Assembly (NCBI RefSeq): GCF_964204865.1
Contig: NC_135263.1
Coordinates: forward strand, 12,073,426 to 12,137,425
DNA: 64,000 nt
DNA from: Styela clava
Lineage: Eukaryota > Chordata > Ascidiacea > Stolidobranchia > Styelidae
Reading direction: 5' to 3'
Shown here: positions 24,301 to 58,762 of the stretch, piece by piece
How the letters are laid out: every line of letters begins with the position of its first letter
Numbering within the stretch: the first letter of the stretch is position 1
Notes under the pieces: model-generated
Databases searched by the model: none
What the model was told of the DNA's origin: nothing
What the model saw: only the letters and a program-made list of their open reading frames with translations
Made by a program: the position numbers and the translations under genes

Positions 24301-27300
24301 AAAAGAGAGTTTCTATAAATTCATGTAAGTCAGTTTTTAAGTTTACTCATTGGTAAAATTATATTAAATATTTTTTAATATTACAATACTAAATTTAGAT
24401 TCAGTTTTCGGAATCCTGATTGTATCGACTCAAACTGCATCGAGTATCACATCAATCAAGATATTTTGGCTTGCATTGCAGCAACATAAATCCATATAGT
24501 TTTAGTAGTTCTTGGAATTTCAGTGATCGCACGTGAGTTTGCTCAGATTTTTGAAGTTTCCTCTACTTCTACGGTAAGTAAGTGAATGTGCATGACCTTG
24601 CTTCAAGCAAATTATCCATATTCAAAAATGTTCTGATTTGGAAACCCAGAAAATTTGCGAATAAACAGTGATTCCACTGTTTTTCTATTCATATAGTTCA
24701 CAGTTACAGCTCAAACTGCATCTTGCCCATCACTTCACAAGGAACCAGGATATTTGATATGCTATAGCAAATCAGATACTGTTATATTACAAGCATCCCA
24801 AATCTAGTGGCCCCTACATCATAAGTGACTGTTTGTATAAAAATTATAGTGAAAGCATTATGAAATTACAAACTATTTAAAAAGGATAAACTCACTCAAC
24901 ACTCCAATCACCAGTCCAATCAGGTTTCTTCTGATGGGGTGTCATAACTTCAATCAATCTCAATGTTGATCCTTCATTCTCAATCTATAAAAAGGGCAGT
25001 ATTTTTATTGAAAACTTTATATTATAACAGGAAGCATGTTGTGCGGAAATAAACTCCAAGGTCACGATGACCATATAACAGTACAGAGGTAATGAGAGCC
25101 TAAAAATTAGTACACAGAAGAAACACTTGATACGTCAATTTGTTCTTACTAAAATATTTGATACCAATAGCAAATTGTGAATAAAAACACTGTCAGAATT
25201 TAACTGAAATTTAAGTGAACCATGACAAATTTTTATTATTAACAATAAATTCCTAATTTCAAAATAACACATGTACCATTTTTTATAACCATGATACATG
25301 ATTTGAAATAAACTTCACAAATCGCACTTCTGAATACCCTCCTGTGTGAGTTTACAGGTAGGAATCTTATGATGGATAATTTTGTATGAAAAGCTCACTG
25401 GCCTCCATGTCGGGTATAGGATTAGTTAACCAGGTATTAGCTACTAATTATAAGGTGTCTCAAATAACCAATCAGTTATGGCTTTCCCTCACCAGCAAGT
25501 CCTTGTATTGGCAAGTGCAGTTTTAAGTATTCTGTGGCGTCTGCAGCTGCCGCAAAACCATGGCGGTATTTCCCTACCATGGTCGCTTCGGCCAAACCTA
25601 TGGCAACTGACATTTTAGCTGCCACAAACCAATGTCGAGCTGCCGTTACCGCGGCAGCAAATTGAAAACCAATGGCAGGTAAAATTTTGCTGCCGTAACC
25701 GCGGCAGGTGGGCCGTAAAGACAGGGCTGTCCCTTATGGTGACAAATATTGGGTAAGTTGGAACGTTTTTCTTATGGATACAGTTTTGATGGATTTGGGG
25801 TTAGGGTTTAAGTACATATAATTCCACATGATCAATTAAAATCTGGTACATTAATTTGTGAATATACCGTTAATACTGATTACTGAATAATGAATAGCAC
25901 TATAAAACCATGGCAAGAGCTGCCGCGGTTCGTTCGTGGCAGGAGCTGCCATGAAGTGGTAAGAACTGCGCCTCTGTATTGGAAACAAGTACGGCAAGGG
26001 GTTAAATATTCTCACACAAGACATGAACTGGTCACCAGTCAAGGGATCTTGGCTTAATCATAAGCCATGCCATGATTAAGCCATATTATTTGCCTTCCCT
26101 CTCTGCCTTGGGATAAATATGAAAAACCCATGTTAGCTTAATAAAGTCCATCTTTATGATGTACAATGATAAAATCCTGTTGATGATTAACTGTAAAGGA
26201 AAGTTCCAAACTACTGTTTTCTAAACACAAACCTCGATTGCTTTTATGACATTAAAACCATGTTGTTCTATATAATCCATGGAATCAATCTCCACACTTG
26301 GAAATTCTTTAGTACAACAAACAAAACTAGAATTGTTTTTAGCTCTGTGAAAATAAAAGATAGGAAAATTAAAAATTGTGAATTAAATTAAAGTACCATA
26401 AATCAAAGGCTGAGGATGTGGCACATTGTGCTAAGCAAATTAGGAATACACCATTGCGACACATGTGATTGCCTTGTTTCGAATCTCGCAAGAGATTGCT
26501 GGACTCCATGCCACTGTGAGGTGGTTGACGTAACCGTTAACTAATTAACTAATCCCATTCCCATGGACTAATAACCGGACAAGAGGCCTTGGTTCGCAAT
26601 GTGATTAATTTCTATCCGAAGAGAATTACCACATGTAAAATACAAAAGAAAAGCACATATAAAGCAATAATGGAAATAAGAAGTCTCTTATTTTATACAT
26701 TATCTCTTTTGTCTCAAGTTTTAACTTTGCCCCTACCCCATGTTGGTCAAAAAGCATATTTTACATATCTAGAAAGAATATTTTGGAAACCCGAATGTTA
26801 AATATATCTTCGAACCGTATGTACAAAATAAGTTCATTTTACAATGCGAAAAGTCAAAATTAAATGAGATCTTCTTATGAACATGATGTTTATGTTTGCT
26901 CTCATCATTTTACTATTTTGATCATATTGGCCTAAAAGGCTCTATAATTATAATAATTCAATAATTATTATAATCAATTAATTGTTATATTATAATAGAT
27001 ATTATATCTAAAAATTCCTAATTCTTGTCAAGTGACTCTACTAGAGGCTTCCATCAGATGCTGTTTTCACATCTGTCTATGAGTTTTCATGTACAATAAT
27101 TACTATTGAATTGACCTCTGTCCGAGTGGGTTTCTGCATCGAGTCAAAAGTTTTTAAATAAGCATTTGGATTTCTATACTACATCAATATTAATGTGATA
27201 TGACAAGTATACATTTAGTTGAACTATATAATAAACATGACAGACAATAAAACGAGAATATCGGTCGGAGACCGAAGACTTATCGATGGAAACCGCGGTT

Positions 27301-30300
27301 TCGATTCATGACTCTATAGTGACACCGCGTGTCTCATCACTAATTAATTGATAACTCGCTGATTATACGACATAATTTATCCAAAATCAATAGGCTCCTG
27401 GTCCGAGATATGATGAATGCACATGCAAAATTTGGAGCAGAATCAACCACGTGTTCGTGAGATATCGCGTGCATCTAACAGACAAACAGACAGACAAATA
27501 TCCATCAACATACTTACCGATCTAAAGATTGATAAGTAATAATTGGTAAAACAAATCAAAAAGAATTACATATTTAAACTCCCTACAAATAACAAAACTT
27601 ATATTAACAAGGAACAATAAGATTGGATCCCTAATACCACACACAACACAAATCATTTCCTTATAATTTTTAAATAATAATAAAAATCTCACTTCTGGAG
27701 AGCTGTGAACACTTCGTTTCCTGTTTCCGAATTCAATCTGTAGGTGATAGCCAAACCGCCAGTAAAATCTTCGAAAAACTCGGATAAGAGACCACCTGCC
27801 GCTTGATATGTACCACAGTGTCTGCATTACCGATAAGTACATAAAACTCGATTATGCAATTATTATAGATTATAAGATTTTGGTAGTAAAAATATTCAAA
27901 TTTGATGAAGCTATTCAATTTCAATCTGATTAATGAATAGTTAGAGCATTATTATTTACTACTCACAGTTTATACTAAAATAAACATACTTAGCATATGC
28001 CTTTTGCATTAAAGGTAACCAGTAAGGATCTTTCTTATCAACTCTTGAAAAAGCAAGATCATTTCCAATCATAGGAAGATAATCATCAATAATTACATCG
28101 GTCCAAGATCCTAATTCCCAAAAATGGAATATAAACATACCAACGTACTCTTCACCATTTAAAGTTTGTTTACGTGGCTTTATCTGGTCAAGAAAAACAA
28201 ATGAGGTGTAAGTGAAACGGCATTGACATATTTCATTATTTGTAAGTACCGAATTAGTGCCAAAGTATATTATCTTATTAAAAGAGTATAGGGAAGAAAT
28301 TCTAGAAGTTTTTTCATACAAAAAAAAGTTTTTTTCATCTTCTGATCTGATCATGTCTCTGTGATTGTGTGTGTGAGTGCATGCTCTAATTAATTTATTA
28401 CTTTTGGGTGAGTGAACATGTACCACTTCTTTTAACAACATCTTTCAATCTAAAATCTGTACATTTTAAAACTTACTTAAGGTTTTGTTTGCTCTCCCGA
28501 TTCTATAATCAGTTATGATTATTTTGTTTTTATCAATTATTTTATCATCTATTATGCTGATTATGCGATCAAATTATACCTATACTTCATAAGCAAATCA
28601 AGGTCTTGAAACCTCAACTAAAATTGGGAAGAGAGAAAATACTGACCGTTTTGACCAAACATGCTGGGCTTGTTGATAAAGCTGCTATTGCACCTGTCCA
28701 AGTGTACCATGAGGTAAAAGGTCCAACATTTATTTTTTGAACATGATATCTGTTTTCAAATTCTGGATCAGCTGATAATTCCTGAGTAATTTATAGACAA
28801 ATGATATTTTTAGGCATAATAGTATAAATTTGTTTAAATATTCATTGTATCGATTCGAACGATTCGAAAAGATTAGAGTAAACTTAAAGCTACGATAGTA
28901 GGTAATTCCACAAGAAAATGATATTTTTAATACACAATATGACCATTATCTCGTGGGTGGAAGTTACTGACTGTGGCAAACAAACAGTGCAATGAAATAT
29001 TTGCTCAATTCACTTTGTTATCTTTTAGCTCAAATCATACCAAATACATTATACACAAAAAAAATTCAAGATCTATGAAAAGAATCGTACTCAATCTACT
29101 ATTTATAAAATCAGAATATAAGACTAACGTGGGGTCGCTTCCAAGAAGTTATACAATCATATTTAACGGTGTCAGGGATATGAAATAATGATGACTGATT
29201 GGTAGGAAACTCAGTATCTTTGAATAAATGCAATTCATCCGATTCTTTGTTCTTTTCTTTGATGGTTTCCAGAATAGTTGTATATTGCTCAAAAGAAAGG
29301 AAATCAATATGACTTTGCAAATTTGTTCATCGGAATATAAGTAAATGTAACTGTGTACAAAAATATGTTTTTGTAATGGGTAGTATAGTATCCAACCCTT
29401 AGGTTATAAGGTCAGCAAAACATATGTGTAATTTTAGATAGGGTTCTTATTAAGCAGTCTTGAATAATATAACTATGTGACAAAAATAATATGGCTGAGC
29501 AATAGCTTCGCATTTGTTACTAGGGTAGAACACAGAAATAGTTAATCCACTCATGGTCTCAGTCGAGATGAATGAATCATGTGCTGAAGCTGAAGAAGAC
29601 TATCATTAACCATCACGAATTTGGCTATGCTCATACACAAAATACAGTAATCATCCTCTATGAGATTTGAAACAGAATTTACCAGAATTTTACTTTACTG
29701 CCTTACAAAAGAAGCAATATGAATTCAAATGAACTCATCAAATTACTATAATACTGGGTCTCCCATGTTGATTAGATAAGTATTACTTAGCTAATTGATA
29801 TTAAGCAGTGCAAGTAATGCAATTGCAGATTTGTGTTACTATAGTACTATACAACAATAACACCCAAAATGAGTGTCATGCATAAACATTAGCAATCATT
29901 TCATTGCTGTAATTGTCAAGGAATGAAATAAGGTGAGAAGTCAAACATTATCAAAATACACAAATAACAAAAATATACTCACAGTTTCAGGTGGAAAATC
30001 TATATCAACCCAATTGAGTGATCTAGTATTTCCCATTTCAGCTGTTGTCTTTCTTATTTCACTATGAGCAGTTTCACTCTTCTCTGATTTCAAACTTCTT
30101 TTCATGGTTAGAGTCTTAGTCCATCTAGCAAGATATGGTTAAAGTGCGGTATAATGCCATAGTGACTTGAAAACTCCCCAATAAAATTTAAGATATGAGT
30201 TATTATGACAATGATATTGTATTACAGTATTATGATACTAATTATCTATTTATCTCAAACAGCTTATCCAAGGAAACAAGTATAAAGCAGTATGGTTTCA

Positions 30301-30747
30301 TTAACTTGCGACTTGTATCTAATCTTCTTTAAAGGCATTTACACTCTGAAGGAGACTCTTGGAAACCGGCTACTGATTTACAACCATATCATAAGTCCAT
30401 ATCATTATTCCATTATGCACTGTTCTAGTCTTGCAATAAACTATAGCAAATTTAAAGCAGTACCAGTAATCTCTAGTGATGACCTATTGATAAAGGAATA
30501 TTATGCATTCAAAGACTGACTGCAAATCTGTGTAGTCCAATATCATAAATACATAATATACAGCTTACGTTTATAAAAAGAAGAGCTTAATTGAGCATGG
30601 GAGTTCAGGAATTTGTACAACGTTGCGCCATAGCTATGTAAATAAAAATAATATTTACCTTTGTGCCCGTTCATAGCGAACCGCGGCTATTGCAGCTTCG
30701 AGGTCGTAAATATCATATATCGTCTGACTTGGGATTTTTTTTTCGAT
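21363..30747 (-). CDS. atypical calpain-like protein, probable pseudoprotease, 12 exons
   Basis: Minus-strand exons: 30659-30747 (5' edge uncertain), 29983-30124, 29129-29287, 28647-28781, 27990-28183, 27693-27821, 26233-26344, 24896-24984, 24039-24245, 23161-23288, 22136-22290 and 21363-21587 (stop TAG 21363-21365). Every junction is GT/AG with matching phase. From exon 2 onward the frame gives 557 aa. Order: N-terminal helix-rich leader; calpain start (LFKDTEFP, SWKRP); subdomain IIa (FIFHFWELGSWTDVIIDDYL, FSRVDKKDPYWLPLMQKAYA); IIb (DFTGGLA, DWTGDWS, FTMSFEDFKEYF); a C2-like domain (YNPHYYMEL, LMELMQKD, DPGHYVVVPS, LRVYAE); stop. There are no EF-hands. The GxCW motif is SWYTWTGAIAAL with no Cys, and the NPWG Asn is Thr (MTPHQ); a His (EQHGFNVI) remains. 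Proteolysis therefore looks lost. The start codon is either the ATG at 30105-30103 or in an exon further upstream. Confidence 0.88.
23380..23800 (+). repeat. tRNA-SINE-like repeat (family S, copy A)
   Basis: Shares with 26400-26610 a block GAGTGATTGCC-TGTTT, a GATTGCTGGAC-CC then TATGG/GTGAGGTGG, and a distal CGAGAGGCCGTGGTTTGCCA / CAAGAGGCCTTGGTTCGCAA. Fragments of the same tail also occur at 21700-21780 and 25990-26110. It lies in a calpain intron. Confidence 0.5.
25540..25965. repeat. GC-rich palindromic repeat in calpain intron
   Basis: Multiple copies of GCTGCCG and its complement CGGCAGC, including AGCTGCCGTTACCGCGGCAG, which is nearly self-complementary, and CCATGGC motifs in both orientations. 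The right part (25905-25965) returns to the same motif as AGAGCTGCCGCGG and GGCAGGAGCTGCC. GC content is far above the surroundings. It is probably a foldback transposon copy with no open frame. Confidence 0.55.
26400..26610 (+). repeat. tRNA-SINE-like repeat (family S, copy B)
   Basis: Starts with TGGCACATTGTGCTAAGC, resembling a pol III A box, and has GTTTCGAATCTCG, resembling a B box, about 55 bp downstream. It continues into the tail shared with 23380-23800. It lies between calpain exons at 26233-26344 and 27693-27821. Confidence 0.55.
27278..27537. mobile_element. MITE-like element (family 2, copy B)
   Basis: Same structure as 20931-21180: starts ACTTATCGATGG, ends AGATTGATAAGT, with the shared interior CATGCAAAATTTGGAGCAGA, TCGTGAGATATCG and CAGACAAACAGACAG. 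It is inserted in a calpain intron just 3' (minus sense) of the exon at 27693-27821. Confidence 0.8.
28647..28781 (-). CDS. calpain exon covering the catalytic-Cys segment
   Basis: A 45-codon exon, phase 0 at both ends. It encodes the ELSADPEF linker, then NVGPFTSWYTWTGAIAALST and SPACLVKT. In active calpains this place reads Q-G-x-x-G-(D/N)-C-W-(F/L)-L-A-A-(I/L)-A-x-L. The Trp and the AIAAL helix are recognisable, but the nucleophile position is Thr (or Tyr, depending on a one-residue gap). The only Cys in the exon is in the following PACLVK helix, too far away to replace it. Confidence 0.8.
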
Positions 30748-33700
30748 CTATTGTGCTACTGTGGAATCGTGAACCATTGTCATAGCCCACACAATCATGA
30801 ATGTTTTTTGCTCGTCTCTTGCAAAATGACGGAAAAATTCAATAGGTTTATACCGTTATAAGCGTTTCTGAACATGATTAACGAAACCCTTCTCCTACTA
30901 CAGTTGCAATATATGCTCCCGTTGTCTTTCAAAAATAAACATGTCGGTAAAATCAACGCGCTGGACGTAAAAGCAAATACCTGAATTATTGTCATAGATA
31001 ATGGTCGTGAATTCCCCCTAATAATATACAAAGGCCCTGATACCGTTAGACTTACATTTATGGATACAATTATGAAAGAAAGGGCAGTTGAACAATTTTT
31101 TTACCACATATCAATTGTTAATGCTAAATTACTCCGATAGGAGCATACATTATTGTATAATCAATGAAAGAGAAGCACATACATTATTCTTCTCATTTTA
31201 TATTTTACAGATTAAAAAAATTTCCATCTGGTTAATTAATGAAATGAAACTTCCAAATATATAGTAGTGAAAGCGTCTTTTCCGTAAAACGTGCAACTTT
31301 TGGAAGTGGGAACAAGGCAATATTTGTTACTAAATTTCTAAGGAACATTTTAAAATCATTTTCAGGGAGTTACCTTATGTGCGCTACGAAACTGAAAGAT
31401 AAACGGCCTCGTCTTGCGGCCTAATAAAAAGTCCACTTATTCTTACACTTCTTCTTGGAGATCATCATTTATCAAAAAAAGAAATTATTCATTCGACAAC
31501 CTAACATTATTTTGTATATCTCAGGATACGTACATCTATATGTAGATACTCTCACGTAGTGTACGTGATTTCAGATGTGATTAAGCTATAGCTACACATT
31601 GATATCCAAATTATGACCTAAAAGTAGTTTTGATTACTTAGCACGCCATAGCTACTCGAAAAGAAACGAAAATATATATATATTTCTATTTTTATTTCCA
31701 CAATGTGTTGATAATGAAATCAATTTTGAGTTTTTGCGCTAGCTCTAATTTCCGTATAAAATATATATAGGCTACTTGTCAACATTTCTGAAACTGTTTG
31801 ATCATGCTCTCATATTCATTATATTCAATGTAGTTATTGTGCACTTGCAATAAATAAAAGCTTAGTAAGCGTTTGCCACTCAATTTGCTCTGGCTGGAAC
31901 CGTAGTATTTTTCAAAACTGAATCTATGTTATTATTAGAATTATAGGGGTATCCCTATCTGCGTTTCCTTACTCCCGTATTATTTATTATACGTTAGCGG
32001 AGTAATTCCCGTATCTGACCCCTTGGAGGTCAATAGCACACAAAAATTGCTCTGCCAAATGTTCGTATATTGTAAAGTTGCACGATCGAATTGAATCCAC
32101 ACAAATATATGGAAATATAAACTTAAACCCTAATACCAGTTTTACGGTTGGAATCCTAATTAGTAAGCAACACAAAAACATGAAAAACACAATATTCTCA
32201 AATCTCGGACGGGAGCTGGAAACACGTCACAAATTCGTCGATATATACGAAGAAAGGTCGATAACAAAGAAGCATAAACAGTAATACCTTGCTACAATTA
32301 ATAAAATTATTGCTGTAACTTGTGCATGGCAAAAAAAAATAATATCGTACCTTTTTTTTAAAACACATACTTATAGTTGCTTTAATTAGGCTTATTTACC
32401 TGTAAGTATATTTACAAGATTTTACAATGGTGTGTTTGCATGACACAGAGGAACAATTATGATGTGGTGTCCTTCAACTAGATGTCCTTAGATCGTCATA
32501 GATTCAATGCAAATGTTTTATTTTGTTAAATAAATTAAATATTACGCAAATACAATCTATGTGAAAAGTGGAATGTTGATTATAATTATTTGAATCGCTT
32601 TTCAAAAACTTTACAGTGAGGAGTGACTTTTGGTGAGGAGGCTCAGAGTTGGGCTACATGGGGTTTGGAAACATCGAATTTTTGTAGTCAACTGTTTTAT
32701 CCCGCCACCAAACGTAGGATTGAAAGTCAATAAATATTTTAAAACTCGACCACCGTTATATAACTGTTCTTGAACCTCACAGTCAACACAACGTTTACAC
32801 GATTTAAACATAGTTTGGTACAACTGGACATATTAGTAGCCCAACGTTATTTATGGAGGTGGGCAGTGGTTTGAGATAAATGGTATTGACGTCATTGGGT
32901 GATTAAATAATAAAAAATTTATATATATATATATATATATCAATTTCATCCCGACTTGGCGAAAGTTATAAACTACATATTATATTCTAAAAAGCACAAT
33001 TAATCAACAACTATCTGAAATTAAATTTGTGTGTGTGATTCATATATAAATATATACAATATTTCAACAAATCTTGAAATTAATTTTGTTTGTGAGTAAG
33101 TGTTTATAAAATTAACAGATGTACAAGATTCTGAAAATTTCATATAATGAAAGCTTTTTTCTTGTTGTACATTGAGATGAAATGAAATAAAATAATTTTT
33201 CTTCCACTCTCCTATAGAGATGTAAATATATAGTTGTCGTTAATATTTTTTCACCGGTCACAAAAATAATAAATAAAAATAAATACTCTCATGACCTATC
33301 AAATGTTGAAAGTAGTATTGGTATCGACTACTTATTATAAATCACGCCTTGTTTGTCGAAACTTTTTTTTTGTATTTGAAATTGAAAACGATTTAATTGA
33401 ACTTGAATTTCTGTTTTCATCACTAATTAAATAGAAAAAGTAGGTAATACGTAACATGCAAATATTTTCGGTAATTTTTCTCCAACAAATTATTGCTGAT
33501 CCAATATACGACATCCATTTTGTGCTATTAGACAAGATATAAAATAGATGAGACTTCAATATTTAACTTGATCACATAATAAAAATCTTACGTATAATAC
33601 AAATACATACACATTTAATATTTATAATACAAATTTAACCATTTTCTGTGCATTTGAAGATACAATAACGATATTGACCTGGTTAGTAGAATTACTATGA

Positions 33701-34713
33701 GATGCACAAGATTTGGTAAACTTTTTCATAGTGAATTAGGTATAAGATAAATACCTTTAATTCGTATATTGACGTCACCAATATTTTAAATAGCCTGAGA
33801 GTAACTTATATTGCTTCCATTTTATTTGCACGAAAACTCTCTAACGACTATAATATTACCTAAAAGAATAATTAATCAAGAGATATATCAAATTAAAACT
33901 CTGCGATAGAGGTCCATATATATTATACTTTTGACTCAGTAATCAATATATCAAAATCTTAAATTAGACTTTCTTACTACGAGTAAAACACAGAAAACCC
34001 ACTTTTGGCATAAAAAAGTAGAAGTTGTAAATTTTATACAGACTTTAAATAAAAACATTTTTGAACGTTTTCCATATAGCCGTAAATATATTCCACAGGA
34101 ATTGCCTCGATTCAAAAATTTTAAAATGACTATTGGTATAATATTTTACATGTTTGGAACGTGATTAAAACTTGATTGAGGAACGCAAATTCACCATCGT
34201 TTCGTTGAAAAAAAACGAGTAATTCTAGGCAGCGTGCAAGTAATCTTGCATCTAAAATTAACATCGTCATCTTTTTGCCATCAATGTACCTATACGTTAT
34301 GAAAGTTATCACGGTATCTCTCTTTAATTTGCTTAATCCTCACCTTACGTAAAACTTGCAACCTAACCTTAATATAACTAGGTGTGGCAATTTCCAATTA
34401 AAACTACGTGTAATTGACGCATCTGTAAAAGTATAAATACAAATAATCCAAAATATCTCATCTAATGAGTTTTTGATTTATGAGTGTGAAAAACATGTCT
34501 ATTTTTTCCTAACCAAAAACACATTGTAAATAATATTTCATGATAAAACTAAAATGTTTTATATAAGGCTATCAAGTAAGAAAAAGTTTACTTCGGTTAA
34601 AGACCCGAGTTTTAAATATATAGCTGAGTGAAAAAATCTAAAAAATGATGATGATAATAAAAAGGAAATCACATTTTGTCTCGATGTTATTCCGATATAA
34701 TACTACCGACGCG
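30748..34713. other. intergenic, nothing firmly recognised
   Basis: The region between the divergent calpain and EGF genes; it should hold both promoters and any 5' untranslated calpain exons. A (TA)n run lies at 32923-32940. Open frames here are AT-rich and unsupported by splice sites. No RNA gene recognised. Confidence 0.4.
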
Positions 34714-56281
<21,568 letters not shown>

Positions 56282-58220
56282 TTCACACTTAGTTTTATGT
56301 GGTTCAATCCACCACATGCAAATGTTTTTAGAACACCCTTTTTCTATTTTAGATTGCACTTCTAGTATTTTACTGCTAGTTTTTTGTAGTAATTTTTGTC
56401 AAGTCGCCAAAATGTAATTTTCTAACCGTGACCACGCTAAGTCAACTGCTAGATAATACTACGAGTTTATTTCACTGTAGCAACACTATGCATAAAACGT
56501 GTACCATTATAGTCATTTTGTCTATTTTAGTTTTGTGTGTAAATCATTATGTGTAAGTGTTCCAGGTTTGAGATTACATAGTTCATCAATAATTTCATTT
56601 CAATACATGTTCCCAAGTTCATGAACGATCGGTACAAAAGTATTGCCTTGAAAGTCAACGTATCTTAATTTGAGCATGGGAAGAAATATGTTTTCTCAAT
56701 AATATACAATGCTGAATTTTAATATGATAATAACTAAGTACTTAAAAAATATTCTAAGCCTACAACGCCGCAATTAAACCAAATTAGTTTATGTTAGATT
56801 TCAAGGTTTTAGGAAAATCGTATTTTTTGTAATTATCAGATCTTAAATTAATGAGTGTTCTAAACTCTTACGAGTTACTGATATCCCTCACAAATATCAA
56901 TATGGCACCTAACATTATGTGTGTCAGGATACCTGAAGCACACGCCTATATATATTTTTAAACCCATTTTGAACATAAGCTACTTAGTTTCAAAAAATAT
57001 TTCAAGGTTAAAATGCTAAAATTGGGGCATACTACCTAGATTTCCACCATCAATTATCTGCTAGTATCATACTATTTCACCCATCAAATTTAAAACTAGA
57101 ATATATATTAAAAAAAACAGCCCCATAATGACAGAAGATAAAAAGATAATGCTTCAGAAACTTTGGGTTTATAGTCCTTCAAATATATTTTTGTTTAGTC
57201 TTATTTTGTGTTTTATCATTGACACAAATTTGTGTCCTAAAGAATAAAGCCGTCTCACAATTTTGCACCGACCAATACCACTATTTTGTTATCACAAATT
57301 GTTGAGATTATTCCATGGTTTCACCATTGCATTTTCACGAACAAGATTGTGATATTAATAATTTTTCTTTCTCATATTATCTATTATTATAGGTACAAGT
57401 TCAACATGCACCATCAAATACATGATTTCTATTGTCACCATAAATGTAATGCCGAGAATACCAAAATGAACTTATAATACATGAGTGTATTATGTATATA
57501 CAGATACAATTACACCCTCAATTAATTTGCAGAATTCATTCAGTTAACGAGTCGATGTAACGCTACCGGTAACGCGGTAATTTCAAAGATCCTATTACAA
57601 TACACAGACACATTTTGTTTTTGCTATTATGTTGGCAATTTCATAATTGTATTGTGCTAATCTGTACCTTTTATCTTTTTCGCACTACTAACCGTTTTTA
57701 TCAGTGCTGTGATCGTAGTGCATTAAAGTTCAACACGTTTTAAGTTGTTTTTGTTACACAGTGCAGATGCAGATAATGGAGAGTACATAGCTAACATGGA
57801 TATAAAATTATAGATAGATATTGATAAGTTTAAAGCTTTGTCAACAAAGCGATAATTTGAACAGATCAGTTTGAATATAAATAACATAGTATTCTTAGGC
57901 TCACAGAATTACTATTAAAACTATTACTATTCCTCACTGTTAAAAGCAGATCGAATATCAAACATACGACTCAACTTCATTTGTGTCAATTGAAGTAGGC
58001 TAACTCGGCGTTGTGTCATTATTGCGTCACAAACCAACCATGGCATTGCAATCAATCAATCATGATCCTCATCCCATTAGTTAAAATAGATCCCGGCTGA
58101 TAGCAAAGAGCTCTCTCTCTCTCCATCCCCCCACTTTAATATATAATGCGACTTGAACAGGAATTTCTTCATAGATCTAATAAAAATAGAAATGAAATAT
58201 AAATGTTTCAATGAGTATAC
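56282..58220. other. 3' region of EGF gene and intergenic DNA
   Basis: AT-rich, no coding signal. Candidate poly(A) hexamer AATAAA at 57243-57248; if used, the 3' UTR is about 960 bp. A (CT)n run lies at 58110-58121. Confidence 0.4.
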
Positions 58221-58762
58221 CAGGGGTGGCCAACACGTCAATCGCTGTCGACTGGTCGATCAAGACGTCTTGAGTAGTCGATCGCGTCCGATGTTGAGTA
58301 AATTTAATAACATACCCCAAAAAATTATCTTAAACCAGTTTCATGCAGCGCCTGATTTGTGTTTTAATACATGACGATTACACTACAGTACTATGGATAC
58401 TTGGCAAGGTTTTTTGAAGAATTTTCGACACTTACGAATGAAAATTAGGCAGGCCTCAGGTCAGAATCGTATATATGATTCGAATACATCTTAAATAAAT
58501 GATAAAACCTTTACTCCAGGTACAATTACATAGCCAAATTGCCAAATTAAATGGAACTTTTTGTGGCGATTACGCAAAGAATGCGCCCACAGAGCCGAGC
58601 TTATTAGCAGCGGTACAATTTTTTTCGTATGCGTGTGTGTAGTTATTTGCATACTCAGTACTCATTCGTTTTTGTGTTGTATGACCTTATTACCGATCAG
58701 GCGATCGCGAGTTATTCGAGGATTTTAGTCGATCGCGGTCGAAAATAGGTTGGCCGCCCCTG
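58221..58762. mobile_element. hAT-like non-autonomous element E
   Basis: Ends CAGGGGTGGCCAAC and GTTGGCCGCCCCTG, inverted with one mismatch. Subterminal TGGTCGATC and GTCGATCGCGGTCG blocks mirror each other. The flanking 8-bp sequences do not match, so the duplication has decayed or the copy is rearranged. No transposase frame; the 73-codon frame at 58153-58374 overlaps its left end and is not a gene. Confidence 0.75.
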
